Position numbers and translations under genes: made by a program
The notes under the pieces: generated by a model
Databases searched by the model: none
What the model was told of the DNA's origin: nothing
Seen by the model: only the letters and a program-made list of their open reading frames with translations
Assembly (NCBI RefSeq): GCF_018139485.1
Contig: NZ_JAGSNF010000003.1
Coordinates: 124,001-188,000, forward strand
Direction: 5' to 3'
DNA from: Phycicoccus avicenniae
GTDB lineage: Bacteria; Actinomycetota; Actinomycetes; Actinomycetales; Dermatophilaceae
Length of the DNA stretch: 64,000 nucleotides
Shown: one piece after another, positions 7,315 through 15,208 of the stretch
Numbering within the stretch: the first letter of the stretch is position 1
How the letters are laid out: every line of letters begins with the position of its first letter

Positions 7315-9999
7315 GTGAAGGTGCTGCTGCTCGACGGACACTCGCTGGCCTACCGGGCCTTCTTCGCCCTGCCGGTCGAGAACTTCTCGACGAGCACGGG
7401 CCAGCACACGAACGCGGTGTACGGCTTCACCGCGATGCTCATCAACGTCCTGCGGGACGAGGCGCCCACCCACGTGGGGGTCGCCTTCGACGTGTCGCGA
7501 CAGACGTTCCGGGCCCAGGAGTACAGCGAGTACAAGGCCGGACGCGCCAAGACCCCGACCGAGTTCACCGGCCAGCTGCCGCTGCTGCGCGAGGTCCTCG
7601 ACGCGCTGCGCATCCGGCACGTGGGCGTCGAGGGCTTCGAGGCCGACGACGTCATCGCCTCACTCACGAAGCAGGCCGTCGACGCCGGGGGCGAGGTCGT
7701 GCTGTGCACCGGCGACCGCGACGCCTTCCAGCTCGTCTCCGACCGGGTCACCCTGCTCTACCCGGTCCGGGGCGTCTCCGAGGTCTGGCGGATGGACCCC
7801 GCCGCGGTCGAGGAGAAGTACCTCGTCCCGCCGGACCGGTACAGCGACCTCGCCGCCCTCGTCGGCGAGTCCAGCGACAACCTCCCGGGCGTCCCGGGCG
7901 TCGGCCCCAAGACCGCCGCGAAGTGGCTCGGCCAGTACGGCGACCTCCAGGGCGTCGTCGCGCACGTCGACGAGATCAAGGGCAAGGCCGGTGAGAACCT
8001 GCGGGGCCATCTCGACGGCGTCCTGCGCAACCGGCGGCTCAACCGGCTCGTCGACGACCTCGACCTCCCGCTCGGCGTCGCCGACCTCGAGCGCGCCTCG
8101 TGGGACCGCGAGGAGGTCCACCGGGTCTTCGACGGGCTCGAGTTCCGCGTCCTGCGCGATCGGCTCTTCCAGACCTTCGAGGTGGAGTCCGACGAGGTCG
8201 AGGGCGGTTTCGACCTCGACGGCGAGGTCCTCGGGGCCGACGACCTCACCGCGCGGTTCGGCGAGGGCGGCCCCGGTCGCGCGATGCCGCACGGCGTCGT
8301 CGTGTCCGGGCAGTACCGGGCCGGCGAGGGAGACGCCACCGCCCTGGCCTTCGCCGGGGAGGACGGCGCGACCGGACACGTCGACCTCGCCGCACTCACC
8401 CCCGAGCAGGAGCAGGCGCTGCGCGGCTGGCTCGCCGACCCCTCGGCCGCGAAGGTCCTCCACGACCTCAAGCCGCAGCTGCAGGCGCTGTCCACCCGCG
8501 GGCTCGACCTCGCCGGGGTGACGAGCGACACCGCGCTCGCGGCCTACCTCGTCCGCCCGGACCAGCGCTCCTACGACCTCGAGGACCTCGTCGTGCGCCA
8601 CCTCGGCCGCGAGCTCGTCGCGACGGCCGACGAGACCGGGGACCAGGGACGCCAGGGCACCCTCGACTTCGACACCGACGACGACACGGCCGCGCGCGAC
8701 GCGATGGTCCGGGCCCGCGCGGTCCTCGACCTGTCGGCCACCCTCGCCGAGAAGGTCGAGGAGACCGGCGGCACGGAGCTCCTTCACGACCTCGAGCTGC
8801 CGCTCGTCGACATCCTCGCCGCGATGGAGCGGGTCGGCATCGCGGCCGACGGTGACGCGCTCACCGCGCTCGAGGCCGACTTCGCGGCCAAGATGCGCCA
8901 GGCCCAGCAGGACGCGTACGACGCGATCGGCCGCGAGGACGTCAACCTCGGCAGCCCCAAGCAGCTCCAGCAGGTGCTCTTCGAGCAGCTCGACATGCCG
9001 AAGACGAAGCGGACGAAGACCGGGTACACGACGGACGCCGACGCCCTCGCCGACCTCTTCGTCAAGACCGAGCACCCGTTCCTCGAGGCCCTGCTGCGCC
9101 ACCGCGACACCAGCCGCCTGCGGGTCACCGTCGAGGGGCTCATCAAGTCCGTGGCGCCGGACCGCCGCATCCACACGACGTACCTGCAGACCATCGCGGC
9201 CACGGGACGGCTCTCCTCGACCGACCCGAACCTGCAGAACGTCCCGATCCGGACCGAGGAGGGCCGCCGGATCCGCGAGGTCTTCGTCGTCGGCGACGGC
9301 TTCGAGTCGCTCATGTCGGCCGACTACAGCCAGATCGAGATGCGGATCATGGCCCACCTGTCCGGCGACGAGGGCCTCATCGAGGCCTTCCGCACGGGGG
9401 AGGACCTGCACCGTTTCGTCGGCGCACGGGTCTTCTCGGTCGAGCCCGAGGACGTCACCCTCGAGATGCGCAGCAAGGTCAAGGCGATGAGCTACGGGCT
9501 CGCCTACGGGCTGTCGGCCTTCGGCCTGTCCAAGCAGCTGACGATCACGACGGGCGAGGCCCAGGGCCTCATGGACGAGTACTTCGCCCGCTTCGGCGGG
9601 GTGCGCGACTACCTGCACGAGGTCGTGGCCGAGGCCCGCGCGACGGGGTACACCTCGACGATGCTCGGGCGGCGCCGTTACCTGCCGGACCTCACGAGCG
9701 ACAACCGCCAACGCCGCGAGATGGCGGAGCGGATGGCGCTCAACGCCCCCATCCAGGGCTCGGCGGCGGACATCATCAAGCTCGCGATGAAGCGCGTCGA
9801 CGCCGCCCTGCGCGACGAGGGCGTCGCGAGCCGGATGCTCCTGCAGGTCCACGACGAGCTCGTCCTCGAGATCGCCCCCGGGGAGCGCGAGACCGTCGAG
9901 ACGCTCGTCCGCCGGGAGATGGGTGCGGCCACCGACATGGACGTGCCGCTCGACGTGAGCGTCGGCGTCGGCCGCTCCTGGCACGACGCCGCCCACTGA
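7315..9999 (+). CDS. polA: DNA polymerase I
   Basis: An 894-residue family A polymerase for Okazaki-fragment processing and repair synthesis. The N-terminal 5' nuclease domain (about 1-300) begins VKVLLLDGHSLAYRAFFA and includes GDRDAFQLV and VPGVGPKTAAKWL. The middle domain (about 310-500) keeps the 3'-5' exonuclease fold but lacks the acidic DxE motif, so proofreading is probably absent, as in other actinobacterial PolA. The polymerase domain has motif A SADYSQIEMRI (about 668), the O-helix KVKAMSYGLAYG (about 722) and motif C LQVHDELVLEI (about 843). The GTG start follows the leaderless -10 box. It ends 12 bases from the convergent flippase gene. Confidence 0.97.
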   Translation: MKVLLLDGHSLAYRAFFALPVENFSTSTGQHTNAVYGFTAMLINVLRDEAPTHVGVAFDVSRQTFRAQEYSEYKAGRAKTPTEFTGQLPLLREVLDALRIRHVGVEGFEADDVIASLTKQAVDAGGEVVLCTGDRDAFQLVSDRVTLLYPVRGVSEVWRMDPAAVEEKYLVPPDRYSDLAALVGESSDNLPGVPGVGPKTAAKWLGQYGDLQGVVAHVDEIKGKAGENLRGHLDGVLRNRRLNRLVDDLDLPLGVADLERASWDREEVHRVFDGLEFRVLRDRLFQTFEVESDEVEGGFDLDGEVLGADDLTARFGEGGPGRAMPHGVVVSGQYRAGEGDATALAFAGEDGATGHVDLAALTPEQEQALRGWLADPSAAKVLHDLKPQLQALSTRGLDLAGVTSDTALAAYLVRPDQRSYDLEDLVVRHLGRELVATADETGDQGRQGTLDFDTDDDTAARDAMVRARAVLDLSATLAEKVEETGGTELLHDLELPLVDILAAMERVGIAADGDALTALEADFAAKMRQAQQDAYDAIGREDVNLGSPKQLQQVLFEQLDMPKTKRTKTGYTTDADALADLFVKTEHPFLEALLRHRDTSRLRVTVEGLIKSVAPDRRIHTTYLQTIAATGRLSSTDPNLQNVPIRTEEGRRIREVFVVGDGFESLMSADYSQIEMRIMAHLSGDEGLIEAFRTGEDLHRFVGARVFSVEPEDVTLEMRSKVKAMSYGLAYGLSAFGLSKQLTITTGEAQGLMDEYFARFGGVRDYLHEVVAEARATGYTSTMLGRRRYLPDLTSDNRQRREMAERMALNAPIQGSAADIIKLAMKRVDAALRDEGVASRMLLQVHDELVLEIAPGERETVETLVRREMGAATDMDVPLDVSVGVGRSWHDAAH

Positions 10000-10011
10000 C
10001 GGGCCCCCGCG

Positions 10012-11325
10012 TCAGCGTCGGGGCCGGACCGTCCGGGCCCGACGGACCGCACGGACCCAGCGGCCGTCGCCGCCCTCGGACCGGCTCAGCGCCTCGGCGA
10101 GCGCGTCGTCCTCGGTGGCCGAGACCTCGGTCACGTCGCGCCAGGTGACGACGAGGAGGACCGCGAGGAGGGCCGCGTCGACGCCGAGGACGACGAGCAG
10201 GAGGGAGTGCCCGTCCTCGACGAGCGGCAGCGCCGACGCGACGAGGACGCACGCCGCCCAGACCCACACGACCGCCGCGCGGTGCTCGCGCGCGAGCGCC
10301 GTCTGGACGAGGAGCTGCACCATCGCCGTCACGGTCCCGAGCAGGCCGAAGAGCCACAGGTCCGGCGCGACGGCCGCGTAGGCCGGGCCTCCGACGAAGG
10401 CGAGGGCCACCTCGGGGAGGAGGGAGACGGCCACGACGGCGACGAGTCCGAGGCCGAGGACGACGAGCAGCCCGAGATGGTGCAGGTGCCGTCCGCCCCG
10501 GCGCCGCGCCATCGCCGGGTAGGCGAGGACGGTGACGAAGGTCGGGAGGAACAGGACGGCCTTGGCGAGGATGAGGCCGGCGGCGTACACCCCGGACTCG
10601 TCGGGAGGCAGGATCGCCCGCGCGGCGAACACGTCCGCCTGGGTGAGGACGAAGAAGGCGAGCAGGGTGTGCGCGTCGCGCAGCACCTCGCGCAGCACGC
10701 CGGGGGCCTTCGGCGCCCCGGAACGCTCGGGCGGGGGGTCGGGGACGAGGAGCCGACCGGCGACGACGGGGACCAGGGCCCCCAGGGCGACGCCGAGCAT
10801 CGCCCCGAGGGCCGTCGGCAGCACCGCGAGCACGGCGCCACCGACGACGACCCGGCCGAGCCCGCTCGTGACGCTCAGCAGGGCGAAGGCCCGCCACCGA
10901 CGCCGGCCCTGGGCGAGGCCCAGGCGCACGCCGGTGAGGGTGAGCGCGGCGGCGGTCACGGCGACGGTCGCGGCGGTGAGCCACGACCCGAGACGGAAGA
11001 CCGCGGTCGCGACGGGCACGAGGGCCAGGCAGAGGAGACCGAGGGCGACGGCCGCGCGCCGGCCCTCGACGACGAGCGGCCCCGCGGGCCGGTCCGGCCC
11101 CGCGACCGCGACCCGCCGTGCCGTCGTCGCCTGGACACCGAGCGCGATGACGTTGACGACGAGGACGACGCCCATGAGGGCCGCCACCTCCGAGTACTCG
11201 TCCGGCCCGAGAGCACGGGCCGCGAGGAGGGTGAAGGCGTAGGCCGCCGCGTTCATGGCCGTCATCCCGACGGCGACGAGGCCCGCGCCACGGGCCAGCG
11301 CCATCCCGCCCGTCCGCCTCGACAC
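10012..11325 (-). CDS. polysaccharide flippase-like membrane protein
   Basis: A 437-residue protein with about twelve hydrophobic segments, resembling the MOP/MATE-like oligosaccharide flippases that move lipid-linked glycans across the membrane. Features include ALGPDEYSEVAALMGVVLVV near the N-terminus and AFFVLTQADVFAARAILPP mid-protein, a pattern typical of this family. The C-terminus is a charged cytoplasmic tail. Starts at 11355 (ATG), 11331 and 11325 (GTG) are in frame. The GTG at 11325 is preferred because TACCCT ends 6 bases before it, the leaderless spacing seen elsewhere here. It is divergent from the next membrane gene and opens the envelope-glycan region. Confidence 0.75.
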   Translation of the reverse strand: MSRRTGGMALARGAGLVAVGMTAMNAAAYAFTLLAARALGPDEYSEVAALMGVVLVVNVIALGVQATTARRVAVAGPDRPAGPLVVEGRRAAVALGLLCLALVPVATAVFRLGSWLTAATVAVTAAALTLTGVRLGLAQGRRRWRAFALLSVTSGLGRVVVGGAVLAVLPTALGAMLGVALGALVPVVAGRLLVPDPPPERSGAPKAPGVLREVLRDAHTLLAFFVLTQADVFAARAILPPDESGVYAAGLILAKAVLFLPTFVTVLAYPAMARRRGGRHLHHLGLLVVLGLGLVAVVAVSLLPEVALAFVGGPAYAAVAPDLWLFGLLGTVTAMVQLLVQTALAREHRAAVVWVWAACVLVASALPLVEDGHSLLLVVLGVDAALLAVLLVVTWRDVTEVSATEDDALAEALSRSEGGDGRWVRAVRRARTVRPRR

Positions 11326-11331
11326 CGACAC

Positions 11332-11337
11332 AGGGTA
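11332..11337 (-). promoter_or_regulatory. -10 element for leaderless flippase gene
   Basis: Read on the minus strand this is TACCCT, ending 6 bases before the GTG at 11325. It is used to choose that start over 11331 and 11355. Confidence 0.5.
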
Positions 11338-11377
11338 CGGCCCGCGCCGTCGCACGACCGCACGGCCGGCCCGCGCC

Positions 11378-11383
11378 TAGGCT
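11378..11383 (+). promoter_or_regulatory. -10 element for leaderless membrane-protein gene
   Basis: TAGGCT ends 7 bases before the GTG at 11391. With the opposite-strand TACCCT box it forms a compact divergent promoter within 66 bases. Confidence 0.55.
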
Positions 11384-11390
11384 GGGCGTC

Positions 11391-12995
11391 GTGACGAACC
11401 CCGGAGGTGGGCCCGCCCCGGGGCGCCGGACCGGGGCGCGACGTCGCGGTCTCCTCGTGGCCCTGCCGGTGTCCCTGCTCGTCACGGCGTGGGTGCTCCG
11501 CGGGATCCCGGGCCCCGGACAGTACCTCGTCCGCGACTTCGTCGCCGTCCCCGACCCCGCTCGCCCGGTGTCCGTCCTGCCCTCGAACGCGGAGACGCTG
11601 CGCGCCTGGCCCCTCGACGCGGTCGTCTGGCTCTTGTCGGGGCTCGTCCCCACCGGCGTCCAGCAGGCGCTGATCCTCGCCGGCGCCCTCGTCCTCGCCG
11701 GGACGGGGGCGGGGCTGCTCGTGTCCCGGGCGGGGGTGTCCGCCGTGGCCGCGACGTCCGTGCTGGCCGTCTGGAACCCGTACGTCACCGAGCGGGTGCT
11801 CCTCGGCCAGCCGCCCACCCTGCTCGGCTACGCCATGCTGCCGTGGGTGCTCCTCGCCGTGCGCTCCGCCCGGCCCCTCGGCCCCCGCCTCGCGCTGCTC
11901 GTCCTCGCCGCGGCCCCGGCCGCGCTCACCCCGTGGGGCGGCGCCCTCGCGCTGGCCGTCGCCGTCGTCGGGGCCCTGAGCCGTGACGACCGCGGCGTGC
12001 GGCAGGTCGCCGCGACCGCCGCCGTCGGTCTCGCCTGGTGCCTGCCGTGGGCGGTCCCGGCGGTGCTCGCCGGGGGCCTGCCCGCCGACCCCGACGGTGC
12101 GGCGGCGTTCGCGCTCGCCGACGACTCCGGCCTCGGCACCTGGCTCTCGGCCCTGACCGGTGGCGGGGTGTGGGGGAGCGGCGCGGTGCCTCGGTCCCGG
12201 GAGGACCCGGTGGCCCTCGGTGCGGGCCTCGTCCTCGTCGTCGTCGCCACCGTCGGGGCCGCGGCCCTCGGGCGGCGGTGGGGGTGGCGGGCCGGGCTCG
12301 TCGCGCTCGGCCTGCTCGTCGGTCCGTCGCTCGTGCTCACCGCCCTCTCGGGTCCGCTCCTCGGCGTGCTCGCCGCGCTGCAGTCGGTGCCCGGGGTGGC
12401 CCTCGTCCGCGACCAGCACCGGGTGCTCGCGCCCGCCGTCCTGGCCCTCGCCGTCCTCGCCGGGGTCGCGACCGGGGCGGTGCGCACGGTCGCGGGCCGT
12501 GCCGCCGGGGCGCTCGTCGCGGCGCTCGTCCTCGCCCTCGCCGTCGCGGCCGTCCCCGACCTGCCCCGGTCGGTGGGCGCCGCCTACCGCCCGGTGACCT
12601 ACCCGGCCGGCTGGGAGGCGGTGGTGTCCGCGGTGGACCGGGTCCCCGGACGGCCCGTCGTCGCGTCGTTCCCCTGGCAGCCGCTGCGCCGGCCGGGCTG
12701 GGGCGGGCCGGCGCCGTTCCTCGACCCGCTGCCCCGCGCGCTGTCCGCGGAGGTCCTCGTCGACGGCGCGCTCGTCGTGGAGCGCGACGGCCGGTCGCTC
12801 GTCGTCGGCCCGACGCCGGGGGAGCCCACGTGGCGGCGCGGCGTGGTGACGACGGAGTCCCTGCGGGAGCGGGGCGTCGACCTCGTCGTCGAGTGGCTCG
12901 ACACCCCCGGCGCCCTTCCTGCGGAGCGACCCGGGTGGGTGCAGGTCGTGAGCACCCCGGAGCTGCGTCTCTGGGACGTGCGAGCGGCACGCTGA
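11391..12995 (+). CDS. polytopic membrane protein, GT-C-like
   Basis: A 534-residue integral membrane protein with about eleven hydrophobic helices in the first 400 residues and a C-terminal extracytoplasmic domain of about 130 residues (GWEAVVSAVDRVPGRPVVAS onward). Segments such as VWNPYVTERVLLGQPPTLLG and VPGVALVRDQHRVLAPAVLA are arranged like the arginine/histidine-containing re-entrant segments of polyprenol-dependent GT-C glycosyltransferases, and the AftD-like protein downstream has a similar RNTHKFEPVVRLPLALG. A role in transferring sugars to an envelope polymer is inferred; donor and acceptor are unknown. The start is a GTG with a leaderless -10 box. Confidence 0.6.
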   Translation: MTNPGGGPAPGRRTGARRRGLLVALPVSLLVTAWVLRGIPGPGQYLVRDFVAVPDPARPVSVLPSNAETLRAWPLDAVVWLLSGLVPTGVQQALILAGALVLAGTGAGLLVSRAGVSAVAATSVLAVWNPYVTERVLLGQPPTLLGYAMLPWVLLAVRSARPLGPRLALLVLAAAPAALTPWGGALALAVAVVGALSRDDRGVRQVAATAAVGLAWCLPWAVPAVLAGGLPADPDGAAAFALADDSGLGTWLSALTGGGVWGSGAVPRSREDPVALGAGLVLVVVATVGAAALGRRWGWRAGLVALGLLVGPSLVLTALSGPLLGVLAALQSVPGVALVRDQHRVLAPAVLALAVLAGVATGAVRTVAGRAAGALVAALVLALAVAAVPDLPRSVGAAYRPVTYPAGWEAVVSAVDRVPGRPVVASFPWQPLRRPGWGGPAPFLDPLPRALSAEVLVDGALVVERDGRSLVVGPTPGEPTWRRGVVTTESLRERGVDLVVEWLDTPGALPAERPGWVQVVSTPELRLWDVRAAR

Positions 12996-13027
12996 GGACG
13001 CACGCCCCCGATCGGGCTACCAGGCGG

Positions 13028-13033
13028 TAGGAT
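13028..13033 (+). promoter_or_regulatory. -10 element for DUF2613 gene
   Basis: TAGGAT lies 35 bases before the ATG at 13069. In contrast to its neighbours this gene has a short leader with the ribosome site AGGAAGG at 13051. Confidence 0.5.
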
Positions 13034-13068
13034 CCCGTCAGCCCGTCCCGAGGAAGGTCCCACCGACG

Positions 13069-13272
13069 ATGACCGCGACCACCACCAGCACCGCCGCCGG
13101 CGGCCGCTCCGCCGCCGTGCTCCTCTTCGTCAGCCTGCTGCTCGGCCTCGGGGTCGCCTTCGCGGCCGCCGCCACGATCGTCTCGGTCAACGGTCCCGGC
13201 GACTCCTCGGCCGTCAGCGAGGGGCCCGGCGCCCCGATCCCGGCGAACGAGCTCCTCGGCTACGGCGGCTGA
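13069..13272 (+). CDS. DUF2613 small membrane protein
   Basis: A 67-residue protein with one hydrophobic segment (about residues 15-38: SAAVLLFVSLLLGLGVAFAA) and a short polar outer tail ending NELLGYGG. This matches DUF2613, small actinobacterial membrane or secreted proteins; in Mycobacterium one is encoded next to aftD (Rv0236A beside Rv0236c, from memory). An aftD-like gene lies 2 kb away here, which strengthens the call. AGGAAGG precedes the ATG by 11 bases. Its last 59 bases overlap the 3' end of the convergent glycosyltransferase gene. Confidence 0.75.
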   Translation: MTATTTSTAAGGRSAAVLLFVSLLLGLGVAFAAAATIVSVNGPGDSSAVSEGPGAPIPANELLGYGG

Positions 13273-14404
13273 GCTCGGCGTCGCGGTCCGCCGTCGGAAC
13301 CCGGCGGCTCGCCGTGTCGGTGAGCACCGTGATCCAGGCCTCGACGCTGCCGGCCCACGTGAAGCGTGCGGCGTGGCGCACCGCTCCCGCTCCGAGGCGC
13401 TCCCGCTCCTCGTCGTCGACGAGCAGCCGGTCGACGGCCCGCGTCAGGTCCTCGAGGTCGTCGACGAGCAGTCCGCTCTCCCCGTCCAGGATCGACTCCG
13501 ACAGCCCGCCGGCCCCCCGGTAGGCCACCGTCGGCGTCGCGTGGGTCGCGGCCTCGACGACACACAGCCCCCAGCCCTCCTTGACGCTCGGGGCCAGGGC
13601 CACCCAGGCCGCGGCGAGCTCGGCGTGCTTGGTCTCCTCGTCGACGAAGCCGAGGAGGTCCACCCGGTCCCCGACCCCCGCCCTCCGGGCGGCGGTCGCC
13701 ACCTCCTCGCGCCACCACCCGTCGCCGACGACCCGCAACCGCAGCCGGGGGTGCCGGTCGGCGAGCGCGGCCAGCACGGCGATGGCGTGCTCGACGCGCT
13801 TGTGCGGCACGACCCGACCGAGGACGACGAGCCGGGGGTCCGGGTGCCGGGGCCGGTCGGCGAGCAGCGGGGGCTCGGTCCCGTTGTGCACGACGGCGAT
13901 GCTCCCGGGGTCGACCCCGAGACCCGCGAGCTCGTCCCGGGTCCGCTCGGAGACGGCGACGTACTGCGACCCGCGCAGCAGGCGCGGGGCCACCCGGGAC
14001 TCGACGAACCACCCGACCCGCGCGGCCACCGGCCCGAAGACGATCGGCCACTGCTCGCGGTGGACGTGGTGGACGAGGACGACGGCGGGCGAGCGGGTCG
14101 CCAGTCGGGCGAGGAACGGCACGCCGTTCTGGGTGTCGACGACGGCGTCGAAGCGGCCCCCGGTGCGTTCGAGGGCGCGCAGGCGGCGCACCGACGCCGG
14201 GTACACCCCCAGCCGGCCCCCCTGACGGAGCACCCGCACGCCGTCTCGCACCTCCTCGACGGCGGAGCCCGGGTGGCGGGCGCAGAGGAGCGTCACCTCG
14301 TGCCCGGCGGCCGCGAGACCCGCGCAGACCGTCTCGGCGTACTTCTCGGCGCCCCCGCCCTCGGGGTGTGTAGAGTCGCGCCAGTTCAGGAAGGCAATGC
14401 GCAC
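13214..14404 (-). CDS. GT4-family glycosyltransferase
   Basis: A 396-residue GT-B fold enzyme of family GT4, retaining, cytosolic or membrane-associated. The N-terminal acceptor domain starts MRIAFLNWRDSTHPEGGGAE; the glycine-rich loop GGGAEKYAETV is typical. The C-terminal donor domain has VVHNGTEPP, VVLGRVVPHKRVEHAI and the EX7E-type segment SVKEGWGLCVVEAATHATP near residue 290. It starts with GTG at 14404, 30 bases from the divergent methyltransferase. A GT4 gene paired with the same type of methyltransferase is known next to DUF3068 genes in mycobacteria (Rv0225/Rv0224c, from memory). Donor sugar and acceptor are unknown; mannosyl transfer is only a guess. The arginine-rich tail overlaps DUF2613. 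Confidence 0.85.
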   Translation of the reverse strand: MRIAFLNWRDSTHPEGGGAEKYAETVCAGLAAAGHEVTLLCARHPGSAVEEVRDGVRVLRQGGRLGVYPASVRRLRALERTGGRFDAVVDTQNGVPFLARLATRSPAVVLVHHVHREQWPIVFGPVAARVGWFVESRVAPRLLRGSQYVAVSERTRDELAGLGVDPGSIAVVHNGTEPPLLADRPRHPDPRLVVLGRVVPHKRVEHAIAVLAALADRHPRLRLRVVGDGWWREEVATAARRAGVGDRVDLLGFVDEETKHAELAAAWVALAPSVKEGWGLCVVEAATHATPTVAYRGAGGLSESILDGESGLLVDDLEDLTRAVDRLLVDDEERERLGAGAVRHAARFTWAGSVEAWITVLTDTASRRVPTADRDAELSRRSRGARSPGSGRRAPR

Positions 14405-14434
14405 CAGGTGCTCTTTCAGATCGACCGGAGCCGG

Positions 14435-15208
14435 ATGTTATCGCAGCACCCGAGTGCCGACGGGCCCCGTCGTCGCCGCCCCACGCTCGCCCGCTCCGTC
14501 CGGCTCTTCCGGGCCTTCCTCGTCGAGCAGACCGACCCCGACCGCTTCTACGGCGCCCTCGCGGACGACTCGGTCGAGATGCTCTCCCGGTGGGCCGTCC
14601 TCGACGGCGCGAGCGTCCTCGACGTGGGTGGGGGCCCGGGGTACTTCTCGTCGGCCTTCGACGCCGCGGGCGCACGGTACGCGGGGGTCGAGCCCGACGC
14701 CGGGGAGCTCACCGCACGCGGCGACGTCGAGGGCAACAGCGTGCGCGGGTCCGGTCTCGCGCTGCCCGTCGCCGACCGCGCGGTCGACGTCGCCTTCTCG
14801 AGCAACGTCCTCGAGCACGTCTCCGACCCCGTCCGGATGGTCGAGGAGATGGTCCGGGTCGCCCGCCCCGGCGGGCTCGTCGTCGTCTCCTGGACGCCGT
14901 GGCTCTCCCCGTGGGGTGGTCACGAGACCTCCCCGTGGCACTACCTCGGCGGCCAGCGCGCCGCCGACCGCTACGCCCGCCGCCACGGCCGACGTCCCAA
15001 GAACGACCTCGGCCGCACGCTGTTCCGCTGCCCCGTCGCGCCGATGGTCCGCTGGGCCCGCACGGCCGAGCGCGAGGGACGGGTCGAGGTCGTCGAGGTG
15101 CTACCGCGGTACCACCCGTGGTGGGCCCGGTGGGTCGTGGACGTCGCGGGGGTCCGCGAGGTGCTCAGCTGGAACGCGGTGCTCGTCCTGCGCCGGGCCG
15201 CGCGGTGA
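14435..15208 (+). CDS. SAM-dependent class I methyltransferase
   Basis: A 257-residue methyltransferase. The SAM-binding motif VLDVGGGPGYFSSAF (about residues 62-76), the acidic VEPDAG after strand 2, and AFSSNVLEHVSDP before motif IV are intact, followed by an insertion GGHETSPWHYLGGQRAADRY typical of this subgroup. GGAG lies 4 bases before the ATG at 14435. The stop overlaps the GTG of the AftD-like gene (GTGA), so the two are translationally coupled. A corynebacterial homologue named MtrP is linked to trehalose-mycolate transport (from memory); this organism may not make mycolates, so a different envelope substrate is likely. Confidence 0.85.
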   Translation: MLSQHPSADGPRRRRPTLARSVRLFRAFLVEQTDPDRFYGALADDSVEMLSRWAVLDGASVLDVGGGPGYFSSAFDAAGARYAGVEPDAGELTARGDVEGNSVRGSGLALPVADRAVDVAFSSNVLEHVSDPVRMVEEMVRVARPGGLVVVSWTPWLSPWGGHETSPWHYLGGQRAADRYARRHGRRPKNDLGRTLFRCPVAPMVRWARTAEREGRVEVVEVLPRYHPWWARWVVDVAGVREVLSWNAVLVLRRAAR